Shown in pieces: positions 1 to 8,383 of a stretch of DNA of 64,000 nucleotides. Within the stretch, counting starts at the first letter, position 1. Each line of letters starts with the position of its first letter. The notes under the pieces were generated by a model. That model was not told the DNA's origin. It saw only the letters and a list, made by a program, of their open reading frames with translations, and did not search any database. A program made the position numbers and the translations under genes. This DNA comes from Betaproteobacteria bacterium (lineage in GTDB: Bacteria; Pseudomonadota; Gammaproteobacteria; Burkholderiales; Thiobacillaceae): the NCBI GenBank assembly GCA_016234655.1, contig JACRAU010000011.1, forward strand, positions 62,001 to 126,000, in the 5' to 3' direction.

Positions 1-1
1 C

Positions 2-229
2 TCGCTGCTGTCCACCCCCATCGTCAATCCGCCGCAGTCCGGCGTGCTGGGGCTGCACAAGATTCAGGACCGGCCTATCGCCGAGAACGGCCAGGTGGTG
101 ATCCGGCCCATGATGTATTTGGCGCTGACCTACGACCACCGCATCGTCGACGGCCGCGAGGCGGTGAGCTTCTTGAAGGCGATCAAGGACGACCTGGAAG
201 ACCCGGCCAGACTCTTGCTGGAACTCTAA
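2..229 (+). CDS. sucB: Dihydrolipoamide succinyltransferase (2-oxoglutarate dehydrogenase E2), C-terminal end only
   Basis: This is the last 75 codons of a gene that begins upstream of the window. The protein is the catalytic core of the E2 subunit, which moves the succinyl group from lipoyl-lysine to CoA in the TCA cycle. The conserved active-site segment [12 protein letters not shown] is visible, with the catalytic His in DHR and the Asp in VDG, followed by the usual short C-terminus ending DPARLLLEL. The stop codon overlaps the convergent pxpA stop by 4 bases. The C-terminus fits OdhB/SucB better than the pyruvate dehydrogenase E2, but the two families share this motif. Confidence 0.88.
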   Translation, partial: SLLSTPIVNPPQSGVLGLHKIQDRPIAENGQVVIRPMMYLALTYDHRIVDGREAVSFLKAIKDDLEDPARLLLEL

Positions 230-942
230 AGCAGTTCTCGGATCGCCCGGATCAGGGCGGTCGCCCCCTCGGTGTCGCCATGCACGCACAAGGTTTGGCC
301 GGCCAGGGCTAGGCTGTTGCCATCCACGGTCTTCATGTGTCCGGTTCGTAGCCAGTGTTCCAGTCGCGCTGTAACGGCAGCCACATCCGAGAGTACGGCA
401 TTGGCCTCGCTACGAGGCAGCAGCCTGCCGTCGGCCAGGTAGGCCCGGTCGGCGAACAACTCTTCCGACACCTCGATGCCGGCGGCCCGAGCGGTGCGGG
501 CGACCAGGCCGCCGCTAAGGCTATAAATCTTCACGCCGGGAAAGTGCCGCAACGTTGCCTCGGCGAAGGCCTGGGCCAGCGCGGGATCGGATTCGGCGGC
601 GTGGTAGAGCGCGCCGTGCAACTTGATGTGATGCAGGGCGACGCCGTGCGCGCGGGCAATCCGTTGCAGGGCGCCGGCCTGTTCGGTCAACCAGTGTGTG
701 AATTCATCGGGCGCGGGTTTGACGGCGGCACGGCCGAAGTCACCCCGGTTCGGCGGGCCGGGGTGGGCGCCCAGCCGCACGCCGAAATCGCGGGCCAGCC
801 GTACGCAGAGCGACATGCTCGCATCGTCCCCGGCATGGCCGCCGCAGGCGACATTGGCCGAGGTGATATGGGCCATCAGGGCGCGCGCGTGTTCGGGGGG
901 TTCGCCTTCGCCCAGATCGCAGTTCAGGTCCAGCGCTACCAT
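226..942 (-). CDS. pxpA: 5-oxoprolinase subunit A (LamB/YcsF family)
   Basis: PxpA is one of three subunits of the bacterial ATP-dependent 5-oxoprolinase, which opens the pyroglutamate ring to give glutamate in the cytoplasm. The 238-residue protein begins [14 protein letters not shown] and carries the family hallmarks [11 protein letters not shown] and KLHGALYH, which form the metal-binding polysaccharide-deacetylase-like fold. Its start overlaps the end of pxpC by 7 bases, so the three genes form a translationally coupled operon read pxpB-pxpC-pxpA. Length is slightly short of the usual 245-255 residues but all core motifs are present. Confidence 0.94.
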   Translation of the reverse strand: MVALDLNCDLGEGEPPEHARALMAHITSANVACGGHAGDDASMSLCVRLARDFGVRLGAHPGPPNRGDFGRAAVKPAPDEFTHWLTEQAGALQRIARAHGVALHHIKLHGALYHAAESDPALAQAFAEATLRHFPGVKIYSLSGGLVARTARAAGIEVSEELFADRAYLADGRLLPRSEANAVLSDVAAVTARLEHWLRTGHMKTVDGNSLALAGQTLCVHGDTEGATALIRAIRELL

Positions 943-1778
943 CCGGGTATTTTCGTGAAGCGCACGCTCTGGCCGGGCCGGGTTTGGGCCAGGCGGTCCA
1001 GGTCGGCCGGGTCGACGAGGGCGATCTTGGCGTAGCCGCCCACGGTCGGGCCGTCGTGTAGCGTCACCACCGGTTGCCCGTTGGGCGGTACCTGCACCGA
1101 GCCGACGCGCACCGGTTCGCTGACCAACTCGCCCGGCGGCGGCGCGATCGGCGCGCCTTCCAGGCGGTAGCCGGTGCGGTCGCTATGGGAGGACACGTGC
1201 CAGACTTGCCCGAAAAACGCGCGCCGCGCCGCTTCGTCGAACGCCTGCCACTGGGGGCCGGGCCAGACGCGCATGGCATCGACCGCGTCGGAATAATCTT
1301 CCAATTGAATGGGGTGGCGGCATTTCACGTTTGCCGGCAAGGTAGAGGCAGGATTGCCGAGGCAGGCGATACGGCTGCCCTTGACCAAGGCCGTACCGAT
1401 TTGGGCTCGGGCGCAGACACTGGCGCTGCCGAGGAAATGCGCGGCCTCGATGCCGCCGGGCAGGGCCAAGTAATGCCAGACCCCGGCGAGGCTGGGCGGG
1501 AACTCGATGATCTCGCCGGGCCGCGCGGTCCAGGCCAGCGCCCCCCAGGCCCCGCTGGTGGCGACGGCGGTCTCCTCGATCACGCGCAGGCTGGCGCCCT
1601 GTAGGCATTCCAGCACGGGGCAATCGAGTGCGTTATGCAACATCCGGTTGGCGGTATGCCAGGCGCCGCGATCCATGGCCCCGCCCGGCGGGATGCCGAA
1701 GCGGCGCCAACCCGGCCGGCCGCCATCCTGAATGGAAGTCAGCAAACCCGGCGAGTTCACCTCCAATACCTCCCTCAT
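936..1778 (-). CDS. pxpC: 5-oxoprolinase subunit C (KipA / biotin-dependent carboxyltransferase family)
   Basis: PxpC pairs with PxpB in the 5-oxoprolinase complex; both are cyclophilin-like folds related to allophanate and urea-amidolyase domains. The 280-residue protein starts MREVLEVNSPGLLTSIQDGG and has the characteristic GRPGWRRFGIPPGGAMDR segment and the late HDGPTVGGYAKIA motif. It overlaps pxpB by 4 bases and pxpA by 7 bases. Older annotations call this family allophanate hydrolase subunit 2; the adjacent PxpA and PxpB make the oxoprolinase assignment the better one. Confidence 0.93.
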   Translation of the reverse strand: MREVLEVNSPGLLTSIQDGGRPGWRRFGIPPGGAMDRGAWHTANRMLHNALDCPVLECLQGASLRVIEETAVATSGAWGALAWTARPGEIIEFPPSLAGVWHYLALPGGIEAAHFLGSASVCARAQIGTALVKGSRIACLGNPASTLPANVKCRHPIQLEDYSDAVDAMRVWPGPQWQAFDEAARRAFFGQVWHVSSHSDRTGYRLEGAPIAPPPGELVSEPVRVGSVQVPPNGQPVVTLHDGPTVGGYAKIALVDPADLDRLAQTRPGQSVRFTKIPGW

Positions 1779-2446
1779 CCTTTGCCTCGCGGCACGAAGC
1801 GCACGCGATCACCCATGCGCAGCCAGCACATCTCGGCCTCGTGGCCGGGGCAGGCGCGCACGGGGTCGAACAGGCGAATCTCGGTGCGGCCGATCAAGTT
1901 CCAGCCGCCAGGGCCGGGCACCGAATAGATGCCGGTGTGGCTGCCGCCGATGGCGACGCTGCCGGCATCTACTTTAGGCCGGGGCGTATCCAGCCTGGGG
2001 GTATGCAGTTTGGGGTCAAGGCCCTCCAGATAAGGGAAGCCGGGCGCGAAGCCGAGCAGGGCCACGCGGTAGAGCGTGGCGGCATGCAGTTCGCAAACCT
2101 CGCGCGCGCTTAAACCGGCGTGCTCGGCTACCCGCGCCAGGTCGGGGCCGTCGTAGACCACGGGGATTTCGCGGATCGGGCCGGGTTCGGCCGGCTGCTT
2201 CAATTGCTTGGCCAGTCGAGCCGGCAGGGCCTTCAGCTCGGGCGAACCGGCGGGGGCCGTGCCGGCGGCGAACTCCAGCAGCACGCTGGTGTAGCCCGGC
2301 ACATATTCGATCAGGCCGGGCGGGGGCTCGGCCTCGAGCGACCGGCAGATGGCCCTGGCCGCTTCATAGGCGGCCTCGCCCGGCTGCTCGGCGAAGCGCA
2401 GCAACCAGGCGTCGGGGCCGTAGGGAGTGAGGGTCATTCGGTGCAT
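1775..2446 (-). CDS. pxpB: 5-oxoprolinase subunit B (KipI family)
   Basis: First gene of the pxpBCA operon. The 223-residue protein contains the KipI/PxpB signature region LLGFAPGFPYLEGLDPKL, followed by GSVAIGGSHTGIYSVPGPGG, which belongs to the cyclophilin-like catalytic domain. In Bacillus, KipI also inhibits the sporulation kinase KinA, but that role is not expected here. A 76-bp gap separates it from the divergent protease gene, and that gap must hold both promoters. Confidence 0.93.
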   Translation of the reverse strand: MHRMTLTPYGPDAWLLRFAEQPGEAAYEAARAICRSLEAEPPPGLIEYVPGYTSVLLEFAAGTAPAGSPELKALPARLAKQLKQPAEPGPIREIPVVYDGPDLARVAEHAGLSAREVCELHAATLYRVALLGFAPGFPYLEGLDPKLHTPRLDTPRPKVDAGSVAIGGSHTGIYSVPGPGGWNLIGRTEIRLFDPVRACPGHEAEMCWLRMGDRVRFVPRGKG

Positions 2447-2522
2447 GGTCGAGGATGGGTTATTCTACCGCCGGCGAGGTCTTATCCAAGACCGATCTGT
2501 CTAATCAAAGCAAGAGGACGGT

Positions 2523-3806
2523 ATGAACTGCAAGCACAAGGTGGCCGTATGTTTTCTGGCGCTGGCCACGACAGCCCAAGCGAACGATTTCTCGATCGTG
2601 AACGGTTCGGCGGCCGACGCCAAGAACTATCCGTGGTTCGTTACCGTCATGGCCGGCGACGGCCAGTGCGGCGGCTCGGTCGTGCATCCCAATTGGGTGC
2701 TGACGGCGGCGCATTGCTTCACGGCCAATACCCAGCCAAGCGCCGTGGTGGTGACGGCTGGCCGCCAGCGCCTGAGCGAGAGCGGCACGGGCGAGGAACG
2801 CACGGCCAAGCGCTTCATCGTGCATCCCGACTACAACAAGAGCCCGAACGACAACGATGTCGCCCTGATTGAATTGAACACGCCGCTCACCGCCGCCGTG
2901 GTGAAGCTGTCGCCGCCCGCCAATGCGGTGGCCGACGGCGTCTCGCTTCGGGCCGTGGGCCGGGGTGGCTTGGCCGCGCCCGGCGGTTATTTGCAGCGGC
3001 AGTACGGTCTGAAAATTTCGTGTTCCGACGACTTGGCCGGCTGCATCGGCGAAGCGAGCAAGGCCGGGGTTTCCGATGTCGATATCGCGACCACCATGCT
3101 CCGCGCCAATGGCTCGACGGACCCGACCCAGGGCGTCGGCTACAGCCTGCTCATCGGCAACGTGCTAGGCATGGGCCTGACTGCAAGTTCGGTGCAGGAG
3201 ATCGTGACCGTCTATAAGTCGAAAGGCCTGGGCATTCTCGATATCGCCAACAGCATCGTCAGCGCGGCCTCGGGTTCGGACGAGCTGCGCGAGGTCGACC
3301 TGCCGATGGCCAATTACGACGCCTGCCAGGGGGTATACGGCAGCCTGACCGGCAATATGTTCTGCGCCGGCAGCCCCAGCGCGCCGAAGGACACCTGCCA
3401 AGGCGACAGCGGCGGGCCGCTGGTGGCGCGCAATGGGCAAAATACCGATTGGTTGCAGGTCGGCGTGGTCAGCTTCGGCGTCACCTGCGCGACCAGCTAT
3501 GGCGTCTATGCCAAGGCCTCGAACTACCTGGATTGGGTGAGCCAGTATGTGCCCGACTACGATGCGGATCGGGTGTTCATGTGGGGCGAGAGCGAGAAAG
3601 TGGCGGGTTCATTGCTGGGCCCTAAAGGCGATGAGCGTTCGATTGAAATCAGCACCTTCCATGCCCGCGTCTATCCCTCGGGCAAGGCCTTGGGTTTCAG
3701 CATCGAGGGTGATCGCCAGTTGTATTACTACGATGGAGCAGCTTTGAGTGCCCCTCTCGGTGCGCTGTCCGACTGGCTGTCTAAGGCCAAGGCGGCGGGC
3801 TATTGA
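2523..3806 (+). CDS. Exported trypsin-like serine protease (S1) with a large internal insertion
   Basis: The 427-residue protein has an N-terminal signal peptide (residues 1-20, cleavage near AQA/ND) and a trypsin fold. The catalytic triad is visible: His64 in LTAAHCF, Asp112 in NDVALIEL and Ser296 in CQGDSGGPL. A GAGG ribosome-binding site lies just before the ATG. Residues about 156-252 do not belong to the S1 fold: a roughly 95-residue stretch rich in Ser, Asp, Gly and Ile sits between the strand RAVGRGG and ELREVDLPMANYDAC. About 80 residues follow the protease domain and are not recognised. A secreted endopeptidase is likely; Asp290 in KDTCQGDSGG suggests cleavage after Arg or Lys. Confidence 0.88.
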   Translation: MNCKHKVAVCFLALATTAQANDFSIVNGSAADAKNYPWFVTVMAGDGQCGGSVVHPNWVLTAAHCFTANTQPSAVVVTAGRQRLSESGTGEERTAKRFIVHPDYNKSPNDNDVALIELNTPLTAAVVKLSPPANAVADGVSLRAVGRGGLAAPGGYLQRQYGLKISCSDDLAGCIGEASKAGVSDVDIATTMLRANGSTDPTQGVGYSLLIGNVLGMGLTASSVQEIVTVYKSKGLGILDIANSIVSAASGSDELREVDLPMANYDACQGVYGSLTGNMFCAGSPSAPKDTCQGDSGGPLVARNGQNTDWLQVGVVSFGVTCATSYGVYAKASNYLDWVSQYVPDYDADRVFMWGESEKVAGSLLGPKGDERSIEISTFHARVYPSGKALGFSIEGDRQLYYYDGAALSAPLGALSDWLSKAKAAGY

Positions 3807-3858
3807 GTTCGCCCCGGCCATGCGCCTGCGTCCACATCGGTGAGCTCCGGGTAGGGTC

Positions 3859-5853
3859 ATGAGTTGCGTCGGCTTGCCGCACCGGGTCCATGGCATGGCG
3901 CTTGCGTTCGCGATGGCCTTGGTTTGCGGCGCAGTCATGGCCGCGCCGACGCGTGCCTTGGTGATCCTGGTCAACTTCCCCGATGCGGTTTCCACCGTTC
4001 CGGCGGAGCAATACCGGCTTTTTTTCAACGACCCGGCCTATTCGGCGGCCAATGCCCCGAAGTCCGTGCGCGGCTGGTTGTTCGAGGCCTCGCGGGGCAA
4101 GGCCGATATCCAGTTCACGGTGACCGATTGGCTCACCCTGCCGCACGATGTGGCGCACTATCGCGCGCTCGATGCGGGAAATCTACCCAACGACGGGCCG
4201 ATCGCCTTGCTCAACGATGCCGTCGACGCGCTGGATCGGCAGGGCTTCGATTTCCGTCCCTACGACAACGACGGCGACGGCCGCATCGACCTGCTCGGCC
4301 TGGTGCATCGGGGCTCCGATCCTGCCTTCGGCACCGGCATCGCGCCGACCTGGTCCACCGTGCCCAACCTGGACCCGCCGATCGAGGTGGATGGGGTACG
4401 GGCCGAGCGCGCCTGGATGATCACCGAATCCGACCCCGCTTTCGGGACGATGACGACCCTGGGCGGGGTCATCCACGAAATGGTCGGCCATGCCCTGTGC
4501 GGGTTGCCGGACCTCTATAACTGGCTGCCCGGCAGTTGGGCCCAGATGTGGGGTGGCAATGCCTTTCGCCCCCTGGGGTTCGATGCCTTCAGTCGCCATG
4601 CCTGCGACTGGGGCCGGGTGGTGGACATCGATGCGCCGTCCTCCCTGCGCCTGACGCCGGCCAGCGAAGGCGGCGAGGCCTATCGGATATGGATCGACCC
4701 CTACCGCGAGTCGGAGTATTTCCTGTTGGAGTATCGCAAGCAGGGCGGTTTGGACCAAGGTTTGCCCGGGTCGGGCTTGCTGATCTGGCACGTCGATCTG
4801 AGCGCCGATCAATCCAATTTCCTGCGCCTCGAGCAGGCGGACGGACGCGACGACTTGCGGGATACCTCGGGCTTCGGCGCGGCGGACGCCGGCGACCCCT
4901 ATCCGGGAACGGCCGGAAACCGGGCCTTCACCCCGACCTCGACCCCCGACAGCCGCTCCCGTCGCGGTCAGGCCACCGGCATCCGGATCGAGAACGTCGA
5001 GCCTGACCCGGCATCGGGCGGCGTGACGGTGGCGGTCACGCCCGCCAGCAAGCTGAGCGGCATCACCCTGGCCTACGACCAGGCCTATCCGGGCTTTGCC
5101 TGGAACTGGCGGCCGAGCGCGGGCAATGTCGTGGGCGAGCGCACGGCGGTGCGTTTTACCACGCCAAGCGCGGGGCGCTTGATCGCGCTGAAGTTGAAGT
5201 ATTGGGGGCCGCCGTTCTCGGGGACGGGGCCGCAATACGACCTTGCCGTCTACGGCGATTTCCTGCCGGGGAACACCCTGCCGGCGCAGCCCATGCGCCG
5301 CGTCCAAGGCCGGCTGGAGGCAAGCGCCGGCAGCGACAATTGGTTCACGGTGACGTTAGCCAGCCCGCTCGAAGTTAGCGCGGGCGAGAGCTTCGTCGTC
5401 GATCTGGGCTGGGATGCGCCGATGATTGCCATCGACTACACGGGCAAAAACGACGGCCGGAGCTATTACCGCGCCCCCGAGGCCGGCGCATATAGCCCGA
5501 TGGCGCATGACCTCAGAATTCGCGCCCTGATCGATACCGGCGAGCACGAGGCGCCGGGGCTGGCGACCTTCCAGGACGGCGTCCTGACCCTGCCTCGCGT
5601 GGCCATCGACCAGTCCCTGGTTGATGCGACCTCGGTACGCCTCAAGCTGGCCGGCGACGGGCGCTGGGACATGCTCGGCTATACCTTGGATCGTTATGTC
5701 TTGGGCAACGCCGCGTCGGTATACAAGGACGGCGTGCTCACCGTTTCCCGCGTGCAGGCGCCAGCGGAGGCGTCCAGCTACCTGGACATCACCTTTCAGA
5801 TTGGGTCGGACGGGCGTTTTACCCTGTCGGGGGGACGCAGAGAACAACCATGA
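3859..5853 (+). CDS. Exported M6-like metalloprotease-domain protein with C-terminal beta modules
   Basis: The 664-residue protein has a signal peptide (hydrophobic residues about 12-28, ending AVMAA). It then has an M6 (immune inhibitor A-like) domain with the typical opening RALVILVNFPD and FFNDPAY. The zinc-site region reads HEMVGHALCGLPDLY (residues 206-220). This has one residue more between the two His than the canonical HExxH, so activity is uncertain. The segment DNDGDGRIDL near residue 135 resembles a calcium-binding loop. After residue about 560 there are two short beta-rich repeats (FQDGVLTLPRV and YKDGVLTVSRV), related to the C-termini of the exported proteins at 9.7 and 10.3 kb. 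It lies 52 bp after the trypsin-like gene and may be co-transcribed. Confidence 0.82.
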   Translation: MSCVGLPHRVHGMALAFAMALVCGAVMAAPTRALVILVNFPDAVSTVPAEQYRLFFNDPAYSAANAPKSVRGWLFEASRGKADIQFTVTDWLTLPHDVAHYRALDAGNLPNDGPIALLNDAVDALDRQGFDFRPYDNDGDGRIDLLGLVHRGSDPAFGTGIAPTWSTVPNLDPPIEVDGVRAERAWMITESDPAFGTMTTLGGVIHEMVGHALCGLPDLYNWLPGSWAQMWGGNAFRPLGFDAFSRHACDWGRVVDIDAPSSLRLTPASEGGEAYRIWIDPYRESEYFLLEYRKQGGLDQGLPGSGLLIWHVDLSADQSNFLRLEQADGRDDLRDTSGFGAADAGDPYPGTAGNRAFTPTSTPDSRSRRGQATGIRIENVEPDPASGGVTVAVTPASKLSGITLAYDQAYPGFAWNWRPSAGNVVGERTAVRFTTPSAGRLIALKLKYWGPPFSGTGPQYDLAVYGDFLPGNTLPAQPMRRVQGRLEASAGSDNWFTVTLASPLEVSAGESFVVDLGWDAPMIAIDYTGKNDGRSYYRAPEAGAYSPMAHDLRIRALIDTGEHEAPGLATFQDGVLTLPRVAIDQSLVDATSVRLKLAGDGRWDMLGYTLDRYVLGNAASVYKDGVLTVSRVQAPAEASSYLDITFQIGSDGRFTLSGGRREQP

Positions 5854-5866
5854 GCGCTGCCATCGG

Positions 5867-5887
5867 CCACCGGCCCCCTTCCGGTGG
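5867..5887. terminator. Hairpin between convergent genes
   Basis: A 7-bp perfect stem (CCACCGG / CCGGTGG) with a C-rich 7-base loop sits in the 59-bp gap between the metalloprotease gene and dapD, which converge. No T-run follows on either strand, so a bidirectional termination role is only a suggestion. Confidence 0.3.
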
Positions 5888-5912
5888 GAGAGGACGGTGA
5901 GCAGCGCGAGGC

Positions 5913-6737
5913 TTAAATCCCGCGCAGCAGTTCGTTGATGCCGACCTTGCTCAGGGTCTTGGCGTCCACCTTCTTCACGATCACCGCGCAATACAGGCTG
6001 TAGCTGCCGTCCTTGGACGGCAGGTTGCCGCTGACCACGACCGAGCCGGCCGGCACGCGGCCGTAGGTGATCTCGCCGGTTTCGCGGTCGTATATCTTGG
6101 TCGATTGGCCGATGTAGACGCCCATGGAGATCACGCAGTTGTCCTCGACGATCACGCCCTCGACCACCTCGGAGCGGGCGCCGATGAAGCAGTTGTCGCC
6201 GATGATGGTGGGGTTGGCCTGCACCGGCTCCAACACGCCGCCGATGCCGACGCCGCCGGACAGGTGGACGTTCTTGCCGATCTGGGCGCAGGAGCCGACG
6301 GTGGCCCAGGTGTCGACCATGGCGCCTTCATCGACATAGGCGCCGATGTTGACGTAAGACGGCATCAGCACCACGTTCTTGGCGATGTAGCTGCCCTTGC
6401 GCACGGCCGCCGGCGGCACCACGCGGAAGCCGCCCTCGCGGAAGTCCTTGGAGTTGAAGTCGGCGAACTTGGACGGCACCTTGTCGTAGTAGTTGGTGTA
6501 GCCGCCCTTGATGAAGCTGTTGTCTTCCATGCGGAAGGAGAGCAGCACCGCCTTCTTGATCCACTGGTGGGTCACCCAGTTCTGGCTGTCGGTTCGCTCG
6601 GCCACGCGCAGTTGACCCATGTCCAAGAGGTCGATGACGGAGAGCACGGCATCCTTGACCTTGGGCTCGACGTTGCGCGGGGTGATGTCGGCGCGGCGCT
6701 CGAAGGCTTCTTCGATGATGCTTTGGAGTTCTTGCAT
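5913..6737 (-). CDS. dapD: Tetrahydrodipicolinate N-succinyltransferase
   Basis: DapD transfers succinyl from succinyl-CoA to tetrahydrodipicolinate in the succinylase branch of lysine and meso-diaminopimelate synthesis. The 274-residue protein shows the family's N-terminal helical region and then the left-handed beta-helix of hexapeptide repeats, for example the stretches around [20 protein letters not shown] and [20 protein letters not shown]. Length matches the family. It is the last gene of a dapC / small exported protein / dapD run on the minus strand. Confidence 0.97.
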   Translation of the reverse strand: MQELQSIIEEAFERRADITPRNVEPKVKDAVLSVIDLLDMGQLRVAERTDSQNWVTHQWIKKAVLLSFRMEDNSFIKGGYTNYYDKVPSKFADFNSKDFREGGFRVVPPAAVRKGSYIAKNVVLMPSYVNIGAYVDEGAMVDTWATVGSCAQIGKNVHLSGGVGIGGVLEPVQANPTIIGDNCFIGARSEVVEGVIVEDNCVISMGVYIGQSTKIYDRETGEITYGRVPAGSVVVSGNLPSKDGSYSLYCAVIVKKVDAKTLSKVGINELLRGI

Positions 6738-6767
6738 GGCGGTTCCTTGCGTTAGCGAAATGAAAAA

Positions 6768-7049
6768 TCAGTTGGGAATGGAGCAGAAATTCTTGCCGCC
6801 GCGACCGGCGAGCACGCCGGGGATGTCCGGGTGCTTGCGCAGACGTTCGAGAATGCGGATGTAGTCCTTCTCGTCGACGGCCGGGCCGAAAAGGATTTCG
6901 ACGAAGCCGTCGTCGCGCAGCGTGTAGAAGAAGTTCTCCATGTTCTCGTCGAACAGGATGTTGGTCAGGGCATGCTCGGACTCGGCTTGGCCGGCTTGGG
7001 CGGGCAGGGCAAACAGCAATGCGGCGAACAGGACAAGCAGTTGACGCAT
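6768..7049 (-). CDS. Small exported protein of unknown function
   Basis: The 93-residue product starts MRQLLVLFAALLFALPAQAG, a clear signal peptide with an AQA cleavage site. The mature part is about 74 residues, acidic, and ends in GGKNFCSIPN with a single Cys. The start was chosen because an AAGGAGG ribosome-binding site sits 6 bases before this ATG; the stop of dapC lies 2 bases upstream. Placed between dapC and dapD in one transcript, it may be a periplasmic protein that merely shares the operon. No family is recognised. Confidence 0.75.
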   Translation of the reverse strand: MRQLLVLFAALLFALPAQAGQAESEHALTNILFDENMENFFYTLRDDGFVEILFGPAVDEKDYIRILERLRKHPDIPGVLAGRGGKNFCSIPN

Positions 7050-7051
7050 GA

Positions 7052-8341
7052 TCAAGCCTCCTTGACGAAATCGACGATACGCCTGGCCGCCTCTTGGCAT
7101 TGTTCAAGGCCATCGACCAAGGCGATGCGGACGAAGCCTTGGCCGGGGTTGCCGCCGCCCGCCTCGCGCGCGAGGAAGGAGCCGGGCAGCACGGTGACGT
7201 GTTTCTTGCGGAACAGCTCGCGGGCGAAGGCGGTGTCGCCGCCGCCGGGCACGCGCGCCCAGAGGTAGAAGGCGGCGTCCGGCGCGTCGAATTCCAGCAC
7301 GTCTTTCAGCATGGGCATGACGGCGGCGAACTTCTCGCGATACTGCCGGCGGTTCTCGACGACATGGGCCTCGTCGGCCCAGGCGGCGGCCGAGGCGGCC
7401 TGGATGGCGGGGTTCATGGCGCTGCCGTGATAGGTACGGTAAAGCAGGAACTGCTTGATCGCCTCGGCATCGCCGGCGACGAAGCCCGAGCGCAGACCGG
7501 GTACATTGGAGCGCTTGGACAGGCTGTTGAACACCACCAGGCGGGAGAAGTCGCGGCCCAGTTGCTTGGCGGCGGTCAGGGCGCCCAGCGGTGGGGCATC
7601 TTCGTCAATCGCTTTGGGCTCAGCCTTTGCCCCTTTATGCCCTTTAGGGTGCGCTCCCTCCGGGATACCGAAGGGTAGGGGTTTCATCAGAGGCTTGGGG
7701 TGAGGGAAATAAATCTCCGAGTAGCACTCGTCGGCGGCGATGATGAAGTCGTGCGCATCGGCCAGGGCGAACACCTCGCGCCAGTCGTCCAGCGACATCA
7801 CTTTGCCGGTGGGGTTGCCGGGCGAGCAGACATAGACCAGTTGCACCGTCTCCCACATGTCATCCGGCACCTGGGAAAAGTCCATGCGGTAGCCGTTCTC
7901 GGGCGTGGTGTTGAGGAAGTAGGGCTTGGCCCCGGCCAGGATCGCCGCGCCTTCGTAGATTTGGTAGAAGGGGTTGGGGCTGAGGATGCGCTTCACATGG
8001 CGGGTCTGGTCGACCACCGCCTGGGCGAAGGCGAACAGCGCCTCGCGGCTGCCGTTGACCGGCAGCACCTCGGTCGCCGGGTCGAGCTCGACGCCGTAGC
8101 GCATCCGGCACCAGTCGGCGATGCTCTCGCGCAGGGCGTCGCTGCCTTGGGTTATGGGATAATGCGCCAGCCCGCCCAGGGCATCGCTCAGGGCCTCTTT
8201 GATGAAGGCCGGGGTCGGGTGCTTGGGCTCGCCGATGGACAGGTTGATCGCCGTCAGGCCGGGTTCCGCTGTCACACCCGCGAACAGCTCGCGCAGTTTC
8301 TGGAACGGATAGGGCTGAAGCTGTTGCAGACGGGGATTCAC
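7052..8341 (-). CDS. dapC: Succinyldiaminopimelate transaminase
   Basis: DapC converts N-succinyl-2-amino-6-ketopimelate to N-succinyl-LL-diaminopimelate with PLP. The start is taken at a GTG because the family opens with NPRLQQLQPYPFQKLR; the frame stays open for about 300 codons upstream only as the antisense of a transporter gene. PLP-site features include YVCSPGNPTGKV, AADECYSEIYF and the lysine-bearing FNSLSKRSNVPGLRSG. At 429 residues it is about 25-30 longer than usual, because a Gly/Pro/Lys-rich stretch (GIPEGAHPKGHKGAKAEPK) is inserted before LGALTAAKQLGRD. Coupled with dapD downstream. Confidence 0.93.
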   Translation of the reverse strand: MNPRLQQLQPYPFQKLRELFAGVTAEPGLTAINLSIGEPKHPTPAFIKEALSDALGGLAHYPITQGSDALRESIADWCRMRYGVELDPATEVLPVNGSREALFAFAQAVVDQTRHVKRILSPNPFYQIYEGAAILAGAKPYFLNTTPENGYRMDFSQVPDDMWETVQLVYVCSPGNPTGKVMSLDDWREVFALADAHDFIIAADECYSEIYFPHPKPLMKPLPFGIPEGAHPKGHKGAKAEPKAIDEDAPPLGALTAAKQLGRDFSRLVVFNSLSKRSNVPGLRSGFVAGDAEAIKQFLLYRTYHGSAMNPAIQAASAAAWADEAHVVENRRQYREKFAAVMPMLKDVLEFDAPDAAFYLWARVPGGGDTAFARELFRKKHVTVLPGSFLAREAGGGNPGQGFVRIALVDGLEQCQEAARRIVDFVKEA

Positions 8342-8383
8342 GTGTTCACTCGATAGACCGAAGAAGCCGCATATTATAAGCCG

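Noticed and set aside
355..1035. Long plus-strand open frame across pxpA and pxpC
   Set aside because: It is antisense to two well-recognised oxoprolinase genes, has shadow-like Gly/Ala/Arg composition and no family resemblance.
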